NCBI GenBank assembly: GCA_964524185.1
Contig: CAZGCI010000009.1
Span: 1 to 64,000, forward strand
DNA: 64,000 nucleotides
From: Thiohalocapsa sp964524185
Lineage (GTDB): Bacteria; Pseudomonadota; Gammaproteobacteria; Chromatiales; Chromatiaceae
Direction of reading: 5' to 3'
Shown: positions 50,239-57,690 of the stretch, in pieces
How positions within the stretch are numbered: the stretch's first letter is position 1
Layout: each line of letters starts with the position of its first letter
Notes under the pieces: model-generated
Databases searched by the model: none
Told to the model about the DNA's origin: nothing
What the model saw: the letters and a program-made list of their open reading frames with translations, nothing else
Made by a program: the position numbers and the translations under genes

Positions 50239-52548
50239 TCAAGCGACCGTTGCGCGCAGCGTCCTCGCGACGCTGACCATCTGGGTCAGCGCTGGGATGA
50301 CCTCGTTCCACTGCCGCGTCTTGAGCCCGCAGTCGGGGTTAACCCACAGCCGCTCGCCGGGAATTCGCTCGGCGGCCTTGCGCATCAAGTCCACCATGTG
50401 TGCCTCGCTGGGGATGTTCGGCGAGTGGATGTCATAGACGCCGGGGCCGATCTCGTTCGGGTATTTGAAATCATCGAAGGCATCGAGCAGCTCCATGTCC
50501 GAGCGCGACGTCTCGATGGTGATGACGTCGGCGTCCATGTCCGCGATGGAGGCAATGATGTCGTTGAACTCCGAATAGCACATGTGAGTATGGATCTGGG
50601 TCGCATCCGCCACGCCGTTGGCCGTGATGCGAAAGCACTCAACGGCCCAGTCGAGGTAAGCCTGCCACTGCGAGCGGCGCAACGGCAGGCCCTCGCGCAG
50701 CGCCGCCTCGTCGATCTGAATCACCCGCACACCGGCGCGCTCCAGGTCGAGCACTTCCTCGCGCATCGCCAGTGCCAACTGCCGGCAACTGGCCGCGCGC
50801 GGCTGGTCGTCGCGCACGAAGGACCAATTGAGGATGGTCACCGGCCCTGTGAGCATGCCCTTCATCGGCCTGTCGGTCAGGGACTGGGAGTAGGTGATCC
50901 AGTCCACCGTCATGGCCTTCGGGCGGCTGATGTCGCCGAAGAGAATCGGCGGCTTGACGCAGCGCGAACCGTACGACTGGACCCAGCCGAACTGGCTGAA
51001 GGCGTAGCCGTCGAGCTGTTCGCCGAAGTACTCCACCATGTCGTTGCGCTCGGGCTCGCCATGCACCAGGACGTCGAGGCCCAGTGCCTCCTGCTTGCGC
51101 ACGCAACGCGCGATCTCCCCGCGCATGAACTCGGTGTAGGCCGCCTCGTCGATCTCGCCTGCCTTGAACTGACGACGCGCCCGGCGGATCTCCGGCGTCT
51201 GCGGGAAGGAGCCGATCGTGGTGGTGGGGAATCTCGGCAGCGCCAGCGCCTCGGCCTGTCTGGCCGCGCGCTCGGTATACGGGCTCTGACGCGCGTCGAG
51301 GCGGGCGTCGACCCTGGCCATCGCGGCCTGAACCTGCGGGTTGTTGACGCGCGGCGAGCGCAGGCGCGCCTCGATGGCGGCGCCATTGGCCTCAAGCTCC
51401 GCTGCGACAGCGTCGCGCCCCTGATTCAACGCCGTCGCCAGGATGCAGAGCTCCGCGAGCTTCTGCTTGGCGAAGGCGAGCCAGGACTTGATCTCGGCGT
51501 CGAGCTGATTCTCGCTGTCCAGGTCCACCGGCACGTGCAGCAGGGAGCAGGACGGCGCGATCCAGAGCCGGTCGCCGAGCTGCGCGTGAATCGGCTCCAG
51601 CCAGTCGAGCACAGCATTCATGTCGGTCTTCCAAATGTTGCGCCCGTCAATGACGCCGAGCGAGAGCACCTTGTTGGCGGGCAGCAGGTTCAAAAGCGGC
51701 ACCAGGTCATCGCGCCCGCGGATCGCATCTAGGTGCAGGCCTGCCACGGGTAGATTCGCCGCCAGGTAGCGCTGCTCCTGGAGCTCGCCGAAATAGGTCG
51801 CCAGCAGCAGATTGACCGGGGCGCCCTTGAGACTGTGATAGGCGCTCTCGAAGGCATTCCGCCAACGCGCGTCGAGCTCGGTGACCAGGATGGGCTCGTC
51901 GACCTGCACCCAGTCTGCGCCCTCTGTGGCGAGGGCCTGGAGCAGCTCGGCATAGACGGGCAGCAGGCGCTCCAGCAGATCGAGCCGGTCGCCATCGTCC
52001 TTGCGCTTGGCGAGCGCGAGATAGGTCAGCGGGCCGATGATGACCGGTTTGGGGCGAACGCCCTGCGCCTTGGCCTCGGCCAGCTGCTCCACCAGACGTG
52101 ACGCATCAAGCTGGAAGGTGGTGTCTGCCGTGAATTCCGGGACGATGTAGTGGTAGTTGGTGTCGAGCCACTTGGTCATCTCACCCGCGGCGACGCCGCA
52201 CCCGCAGCCATGGTCGTCGCCGGCATGGCCCGCCTCGGCCACCGGGGCCGAGCGCCCGCGGGCCACGCGGAAATAGTTGTCGAGCGGATCGCCCTCGAAG
52301 CTGCGCACGCGCTCGGGCAAGTTGCCCAGCGTGAAGCTTATGTCCAGCATCTGATCATAAAAGGAGAAATCACCCACCGGCACCAGGTCGAGATCGGCCT
52401 GCTGCTGCCAATGCCGTGCGCGCAGCTGGGCGCCGACGGCCTGAAGGTCCTCCCGCGAGGACTGACCCTTCCAGTAGGACTCCAGTGCGAATTTGAGCTC
52501 CCGCTTGGCGCCGATGCGGGGAAAGCCGAGATTGTGAGTAACGGTCAT
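50239..52548 (-). CDS. metE: Cobalamin-independent methionine synthase
   Basis: Product of 769 residues, the usual length. The N-terminal half-barrel (NLGFPRIGAKRELKFALESY) and the C-terminal catalytic half (GSFPQTPEIRRARRQFKAGE, HGEPERNDMVEYFGEQLDGY, HMCYSEFND with zinc-binding His/Cys, NPDCGLKTR with the last Cys) are complete. It methylates homocysteine with methyltetrahydropteroyl-glutamate. One oddity is a His/Cys-rich insertion (HAGDDHGCGCG, about residues 106-116) just before EMTKWLDTNYHY, which common MetE enzymes lack. It is divergent from metR. Confidence 0.96.
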   Translation of the reverse strand: MTVTHNLGFPRIGAKRELKFALESYWKGQSSREDLQAVGAQLRARHWQQQADLDLVPVGDFSFYDQMLDISFTLGNLPERVRSFEGDPLDNYFRVARGRSAPVAEAGHAGDDHGCGCGVAAGEMTKWLDTNYHYIVPEFTADTTFQLDASRLVEQLAEAKAQGVRPKPVIIGPLTYLALAKRKDDGDRLDLLERLLPVYAELLQALATEGADWVQVDEPILVTELDARWRNAFESAYHSLKGAPVNLLLATYFGELQEQRYLAANLPVAGLHLDAIRGRDDLVPLLNLLPANKVLSLGVIDGRNIWKTDMNAVLDWLEPIHAQLGDRLWIAPSCSLLHVPVDLDSENQLDAEIKSWLAFAKQKLAELCILATALNQGRDAVAAELEANGAAIEARLRSPRVNNPQVQAAMARVDARLDARQSPYTERAARQAEALALPRFPTTTIGSFPQTPEIRRARRQFKAGEIDEAAYTEFMRGEIARCVRKQEALGLDVLVHGEPERNDMVEYFGEQLDGYAFSQFGWVQSYGSRCVKPPILFGDISRPKAMTVDWITYSQSLTDRPMKGMLTGPVTILNWSFVRDDQPRAASCRQLALAMREEVLDLERAGVRVIQIDEAALREGLPLRRSQWQAYLDWAVECFRITANGVADATQIHTHMCYSEFNDIIASIADMDADVITIETSRSDMELLDAFDDFKYPNEIGPGVYDIHSPNIPSEAHMVDLMRKAAERIPGERLWVNPDCGLKTRQWNEVIPALTQMVSVARTLRATVA

Positions 52549-52659
52549 GTCGATGGCCTTGTTAGGTGGTCCAGTGCCTCATTCTTGTCTCCTCGCGTCA
52601 TGAACAGAAATGGTACTTTCTCATCAACCTATGAAAGAAAATCATATGCGGACGACGCC

Positions 52660-53571
52660 ATGACCCAACTGGAGCGAGCCCACCTTGCGATTTTGCGGGC
52701 GGTGGACCAATGCGGCTCGCTGACCGCTGCCGCCGAACAGCTGCACCTGACCCAGTCGGCCCTGAGCCATGCGGTGCGCAAGCTGGAGGAGCACCTCGGC
52801 GTGGCGCTCTGGAGCCGGGAGGGCCGCCGCCTGCGGCCGACCCAGGCGGGCGAGTACTTACTCTCGGTGGCCAATCGCCTGCTGCCGCAGCTCGCTCACG
52901 CCGAGGAACACCTGCGGCAGTTCGCGCAGGGCACGCGTGGCGCACTGCGCATCGGCATCGAGTGCCACCCCTGCTACGCCTGGCTGTTGAAGGTGGTCTC
53001 GCCTTACCTCGCCGCATGGCCGGACGTGGACGTGGATGTCAAGCGGGAGTTCCAGTTCGGCGGCATCGGCGCGCTCTTTGGCCATGAGATCGACCTGCTC
53101 GTGACGCCCGATCCGCTCTTCAAGACGGGACTCGCCTTCGAGCCAGTGCTCGACTATGAGCAAGTGCTTGTGGTTGGCCCGCAGCATCGCCTGCGCGGCG
53201 CCCCCGCGGTGGAACCGGAGCAGCTGGCTGATGAGACACTGATCACCTATCCCGTCGCCGTCGACCGGCTCGATATCTACACGCGGTTCCTGCTGCCGGC
53301 CGGCATCCGGCCGAAACGTCACAAGCCCATTGAGACTACAGACATCATGCTGCTGATGGTCGCCAGCGGACGTGGTGTCGCAGCATTGCCGCGCTGGCTG
53401 GTGGAGGAGTATGCCGGCAAGCTCGATCTCACGGCGGTGCGGCTCGGCACGCGGGGCATTGCCAAGCAGATCTTCGTCGGCATCCGCGAGCGCGAGCGCG
53501 ACATCGATTACCTGCGCGCCTTCGTCGAGGTCGCGCGCGCGCACCGCGACGCGGCAGGATGCACCATATGA
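52660..53571 (+). CDS. metR: LysR-type regulator, MetR
   Basis: Product of 303 residues. A LysR helix-turn-helix (CGSLTAAAEQLHLTQSALSH, then AVRKLEEHLG) is followed by the effector domain with CHPCYAWLL, typical of MetR, which senses homocysteine. It is divergent from metE in a 111-base gap that contains a CTTTC/GAAAG inverted repeat. The ATG at 52660 starts exactly at the helix-turn-helix domain; the frame is open further upstream. Confidence 0.9.
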   Translation: MTQLERAHLAILRAVDQCGSLTAAAEQLHLTQSALSHAVRKLEEHLGVALWSREGRRLRPTQAGEYLLSVANRLLPQLAHAEEHLRQFAQGTRGALRIGIECHPCYAWLLKVVSPYLAAWPDVDVDVKREFQFGGIGALFGHEIDLLVTPDPLFKTGLAFEPVLDYEQVLVVGPQHRLRGAPAVEPEQLADETLITYPVAVDRLDIYTRFLLPAGIRPKRHKPIETTDIMLLMVASGRGVAALPRWLVEEYAGKLDLTAVRLGTRGIAKQIFVGIRERERDIDYLRAFVEVARAHRDAAGCTI

Positions 53572-53670
53572 ACGCCACTGCCGGTATCGAGGGCGCGCAT
53601 TGGGATCAACTGCAGGACACGGGCTCGGCGGCGTCCTCCGTCGACTGGAAATCCGATGGGAGACCCAGAC

Positions 53671-53905
53671 CGCTTGATCGCCCCAGATGTTTGCAGATGC
53701 GTCAAATTTCCCCCGCGGCGTCGTATACCGGTCGCCGGTAGGGGCAAAAGGGCCGAGGGCCGAGGCGCAACCGGTAACGCCATGACTGTGCGTCCACGCC
53801 GTCGCCTTCGGCCCTTGACGCTGGCCAGTGAACGACCTGCTAGCGTGCCGGCGCCCTCGTCGCTCCTCGGTCTGGGCATCGCCTCGTTAGACGTAGCTAT
53901 GACCG
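53671..53905 (-). repeat. R1 interspersed repeat (copy e, full length, about 235 bp)
   Basis: The most complete copy. It runs from the tail end (TTTGCAGATGCGTCAAAT) through AAAAGGGCCGAGGGCCGAG and CTGGCCAGTGAACGACCTGC to the head (CTCGGTCTGGGCATCGCCTC). It fills much of the 551-base gap between metR and the HmuS-like gene, which contains no gene. Confidence 0.85.
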
Positions 53906-53967
53906 GGCTCAAGCGATCGAGCTTGAAGGCCCTTGATGTCGCGGTGCTGTCGAGCCTATTCTGTAAG

Positions 53968-53988
53968 TGAGAATGATTCGTATCAATA
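53968..53988. promoter_or_regulatory. Fur-box-like site before HmuS-like gene
   Basis: TGAGAATGATTCGTATCAAT: close to the classical GATAATGATAATCATTATC arrangement. It lies 135 bases before the gene at 54123. Confidence 0.65.
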
Positions 53989-54122
53989 TGCGCCACGCCA
54001 GCCGTAGGTGACGCCGAGCCTGACCCGATCCAAACCGGGGTAGGGTCCATCGAGTCTCAGGCAAGCCAGGTGCTTCTTCCTATCCCGCCGTCGGCGGCAC
54101 CGAGACTGATGGAGCACGAGAG

Positions 54123-55199
54123 ATGTCAATGATTACACCGAGGCCAACCCCCAGCCCCTGGGCATGCGCGCCGGCAGCGCCCGTGCGGTACGCCAGCCCG
54201 CCACAAGGGCCAGGACTGTTCACGTCTCCGTCGCGACGGCGCGGGCAAGCCCCGTGGGACGACGTCGGCACCGGGCTGCGCCTCAACGGGCATTGGCCGG
54301 AGCTGCTGTCGGATTTGGGCGTGCTGGGGCGCGTGCGGCTGGAGCTGACCAGCGCGGTCATGGCCTGGCGCGAGACGCTCAGCCTGGATGGCCTGCGGGT
54401 GGACGGGACGCTGGCGACGCTCGCGGGCGCCGATGCCTCGTTGCGCCTGCTGCTGGATCATTGCGCCGCCCTGTCCACATCGCCCGCACGCGATTCCCTG
54501 GCGCTGGAGGACGACCTCGGCCGAGCCCTGCTGCATGTGCAGCCGGCAGCCCCTGCGGAGCTGTGGCTCTGGCGCACGGTGCTCGGAGGCATCTTCGGCG
54601 GTGCCGAGCGGGTGGTGCCGCTGCGGGCATCGGCGCCGGCGCCCGCGTTGGGTGCCTTGTCGGCCCATCCGCTCGGCGTGCTGCAGTCGCGCTGCGACGA
54701 TGGCGCGGCTGCGCCGGGGTTTCGGGATACGGTAGAGCTCACCGGCCAGCTCGCCTGCGATCCGGTCCGGCTGCGCAGCGAAGCGTTGGCACGCGGCCAC
54801 ACGGCAGTGGCCGTCGATCCGGCGCTGATTCCGTGCGCCCTGCGCTCCCTGTGCGAAGCGGCGTTGCCCTTGGTGATGACCCTGGGTGCCGATGCGTTGG
54901 TGATGCGCCGGCGGCTGGCCTTTGAGCGCTATGCGCTTGTGCAGGATCGGGTGCGGCTGACCAGCGCCGCAGCTAGCCTCGAGCTCGACGTCCTCGCCAT
55001 CGACAGTGCCTGGGTGGAGGGCAGCACCGAGCGCGGCGGTGGTGGGCGGCAGCTGCGCCTATATGACGCTGACGGGCGCGCACTGGCCGTGATCGCCGCG
55101 GCGCCCACCGCCTGCAACGGTGAGCCTGCGGGCGTCGGCTATTGCGGCTGTGCCGAGCCGCGGCACTGGCGCTCACTGATGAATGCCCTCTCGAGCTAA
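54123..55199 (+). CDS. Divergent HmuS/ChuX-like protein, iron-regulated
   Basis: Product of 358 residues. I read two weak repeats of the HmuS fold: LRLNGHWPELLSDLGVLGRV matches the LRSDWGGIMQALRDVGPV segment of the hmuS product at 20564, DASLRLLLDHCAALSTSP matches its VDLRLFLRHWAHGF, and AIDSAWVEGSTERGG plus LRLYDADGRALAV matches the LTDAWLVRKPT / YDAAGE end. The heme-side HKVY motif is not conserved (only a nearby LLHVQ). A Fur-like site lies upstream. It is isolated from the heme operon by 30 kb. It could be a heme-trafficking relative or an inactive paralogue; confidence in family is moderate. Confidence 0.5.
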   Translation: MSMITPRPTPSPWACAPAAPVRYASPPQGPGLFTSPSRRRGQAPWDDVGTGLRLNGHWPELLSDLGVLGRVRLELTSAVMAWRETLSLDGLRVDGTLATLAGADASLRLLLDHCAALSTSPARDSLALEDDLGRALLHVQPAAPAELWLWRTVLGGIFGGAERVVPLRASAPAPALGALSAHPLGVLQSRCDDGAAAPGFRDTVELTGQLACDPVRLRSEALARGHTAVAVDPALIPCALRSLCEAALPLVMTLGADALVMRRRLAFERYALVQDRVRLTSAAASLELDVLAIDSAWVEGSTERGGGGRQLRLYDADGRALAVIAAAPTACNGEPAGVGYCGCAEPRHWRSLMNALSS

Positions 55200-55280
55200 C
55201 GGCGAGGGGGCCGATCCGGGCGGCGGTCCTGCCGGCGTCAACTGATATGCACGTGTCCGGCAGCCGCTGACCCGGCCGCT

Positions 55281-55304
55281 CCGTCGGCCTGAGGCATCGC
55301 CTCA
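55281..55304 (-). repeat. R1 repeat, head (copy f)
   Basis: On the minus strand TGAGGCGATGCCTCAGGCCG; its first three bases are the TGA stop codon of the EF-G paralogue gene. Confidence 0.75.
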
Positions 55305-57353
55305 CGCATCATCGGCGCTGCGCTGGAAGGCATCCGCAAGCTGCTTTTGGATGTTGCCGGGCACCGCCTCGTAGTGGCTGAGCTCAATGGTGTAGGCGCC
55401 CTCGCCGCCGGTGATGGACTTGAGGCGGGACTCATAGCCTTCCAGCTCCGCCAGCGGCACCTCGCCCTCAAGGACGACACGGCCGCGGCTCTTGGACTCG
55501 CTGCCCTGGATGCGTCCGCGGCGGCTGGACAGGTCACCGGCGAGATCGCCCATGTGGGTGTCCGAGGCCGTGATGCGGATCTTGACGATGGGCTCCAGAA
55601 TGGCAGGCTTGGCCTTCTCGATGGCCTCCAGGAAGGCCTTCTTGCCGGCGGTGGCAAAGGCGATGTCCTTCGAGTCCACCGGGTGGGATTTGCCATCGTA
55701 GACCGCCACCCGGACGTCTTGTAGGGGATAGCCGGCGATGGCGCCCTCCGCCAGCACCTGGCGCACGCCCTTCTCGATGGAGAGGATGAACTGGTTCGGG
55801 ATGCAGCCGCCGACGGTCTCATCGGCAAACTCGAATCCCGCGCCCTGCTCGCGCGGCTCGATGCGCAGATAGACCTCGCCGAACTGCCCAGCGCCGCCGG
55901 TCTGCTTCTTGTGTCGGTGATGCCCTTCGGCCTTGGCCGTGATGGTCTCGCGGTAGGGGATGCTCGGCGGCTTGGTCTCGATGTCGACATGGAACTGGTC
56001 GGACAAGCGCTGCGTCAGCACCTTGAGGTGTAGCTCGCCGAGGCCGCGCATGATGGTTTCGTTGGCGGCGGCGTTGTGCTCCACGTGAAAGCAGGGGTCT
56101 TCGGACTCGAGCTTGTGCAGGGCATCGGTCAGCTTCTGCTCGTCGCCGCGCTTGGCCACGTTGACCGCGAGGCCGAACAGCGGCACTGGACACTCCATGC
56201 TCGTGAGATGGTAGTGGTCCTCCTCGTGGGAGTCGTGCAGCACGGCGTCGAAGTGGATGTCGTCGACGCGCGTGACGGCGAGGATGTCACCGGGTACGCC
56301 CTCGGCCACTTCGTTCAGCTCGGCACCGTGCACCCGGTACAGGTGGTTAACCTTGAAGGGCTTGCGGGCATCGCCGATGAAGAGCTGGCTGTTGGTGGCG
56401 ATACGCCCCTGATGGATGCGGAAGATCCCGATTTTGCCCCGGAATGGGTCATTGACGATCTTGAACACATGCGCGACGGCGTGCTTGTCCGGCTCCGGCA
56501 CGACGCTGACCGGCTGCATGTTGGCGCCTTCGCCCTTCATGAAGGGCGGTGGATTGCCCTCGGCGGGGTTGGGCATCAGCCGCACCAGGATCTCCATGAG
56601 CTCCGGGATGCCGGCGCCGGTCTCGGCGCAGCAGAAGCAGATCGGCACCAGGTGTGCCTCGCGCAGGGCCTCTTCGAAGGCGTCATGCAGCTGTTCGGGC
56701 TTAAGGGCCTGACCCTGTTCCAGGTAGACCTCCATCAGCGCCTCGTCCACCTCGACCACCTGGTCGATGATCTGGCTGTGGGCGTCTGCCACCGAGGAGA
56801 AGTCTGCGCCTTCGCCCGCGGGGTTGAAGAAGCAGTCGATGACGCGCTTGCCGCCGTCCGCCGGCAGGTTGATCGGCAGGCACTCCGCACCAAAGGCTTC
56901 GCGGATCTGGGCCGTGAGCTCGCCGAGGTCCACGCCGTCTGCGTCGATGCGATTGACGACGAACATGCGGCACAGGTTGCGCTTGTCCGCCGCCTTCCAC
57001 ATACGCTGGGTTAGGGGCTCGATACCGTTCTCGGCGTTGACGACGATGGCGGCGGTCTCAACGGCGCTCAGCACGGCCAGTGCTCGGCCGAGAAAATCCG
57101 GGTAGCCCGGCGCATCGAGCAGATTGATGTGCTTGCCGTGGGCGCTGAAGCCGGTGATGCCGACATCGAGCGAGTGCTTCAGATCCTTCTCCATGTCGTC
57201 CCAATCGCAGACCGCGGTGCCCTTGTCTACGCTGCCCGGCGCCTTGATGGCACCGGCAGCAGCGAGCAGGGCCTCCACCAGCGTCGTCTTGCCGGCTCCG
57301 GCATGGCCGACGAGGGCGATGTTGCGGACGTCCTCCGCGTTGTATTCGGACAT
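55302..57353 (-). CDS. Elongation factor G-like GTPase (EF-G paralogue)
   Basis: Product of 683 residues, slightly shorter than EF-G (about 700). G1 GHAGAGKTT, DAPGYPDF and G4 NRID (instead of NKxD) are present, followed by the EF-G domains II-V, with PYRETITAKAEGHHRHKKQT, GAGQFGEV and a full domain IV/V. The pattern is that of the EF-G-like paralogue family (FusA2-type), which is distinct from the housekeeping FusA and of unresolved function (possibly ribosome recycling or a stress role). Upstream gap with the antiporter gene is 337 bases. The stop codon is formed by an R1 head. Confidence 0.92.
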   Translation of the reverse strand: MSEYNAEDVRNIALVGHAGAGKTTLVEALLAAAGAIKAPGSVDKGTAVCDWDDMEKDLKHSLDVGITGFSAHGKHINLLDAPGYPDFLGRALAVLSAVETAAIVVNAENGIEPLTQRMWKAADKRNLCRMFVVNRIDADGVDLGELTAQIREAFGAECLPINLPADGGKRVIDCFFNPAGEGADFSSVADAHSQIIDQVVEVDEALMEVYLEQGQALKPEQLHDAFEEALREAHLVPICFCCAETGAGIPELMEILVRLMPNPAEGNPPPFMKGEGANMQPVSVVPEPDKHAVAHVFKIVNDPFRGKIGIFRIHQGRIATNSQLFIGDARKPFKVNHLYRVHGAELNEVAEGVPGDILAVTRVDDIHFDAVLHDSHEEDHYHLTSMECPVPLFGLAVNVAKRGDEQKLTDALHKLESEDPCFHVEHNAAANETIMRGLGELHLKVLTQRLSDQFHVDIETKPPSIPYRETITAKAEGHHRHKKQTGGAGQFGEVYLRIEPREQGAGFEFADETVGGCIPNQFILSIEKGVRQVLAEGAIAGYPLQDVRVAVYDGKSHPVDSKDIAFATAGKKAFLEAIEKAKPAILEPIVKIRITASDTHMGDLAGDLSSRRGRIQGSESKSRGRVVLEGEVPLAELEGYESRLKSITGGEGAYTIELSHYEAVPGNIQKQLADAFQRSADDA

Positions 57354-57690
57354 GGATTGACCCTTGATCGTTGAGCAGTTTCTGGGAATGGCGGGCGGCG
57401 GTGTCCAGAGCGGGATGCCGTGCGCGTCGAGTATATCGTAACCCCCTTGTCACGCGAGTTGGCCCGGCCGCGGAAATCGGCATAGGTCGTGCTTTGCGTC
57501 AAGTCGCGCCGGTGGTTATTGTGCAGGGGTCGCGCGGCGGCGGCGCAGATTCAAGGGCGACCGGGTCGCCGGCACGCCGGCGCCCGGCACACGACGCGGC
57601 GTGGAACACTTGACGCATCTGCAAACAGCAGGCGCCGCTCAGTTGCGCAGGGATCAATTGGACGAGGCTTTTTAAGAGGGGTCGCCGTCG
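57354..57690. other. Divergent gap between EF-G-like and antiporter genes
   Basis: Contains an R1 tail half (57540-57626) and no gene that I can support. Confidence 0.5.
57540..57626 (-). repeat. R1 interspersed repeat, tail half (copy g)
   Basis: GGTCGCCGGCACGCCGGCGC, then CACTTGACGCATCTGCAAAC: the tail end with decay. It matches the tails at 48323 and 53690 read on the other strand. Confidence 0.65.

Noticed and set aside
50398..51732. A 444-codon open frame on the plus strand opposite metE
   Set aside because: It mirrors the third-position GC bias of metE; composition is His/Arg/Leu-rich with no domain pattern and metE is certain.
52549..52659. Cobalamin riboswitch before metE
   Set aside because: The gap is only 111 bases and shows no B12-box; divergent MetR control explains the region.
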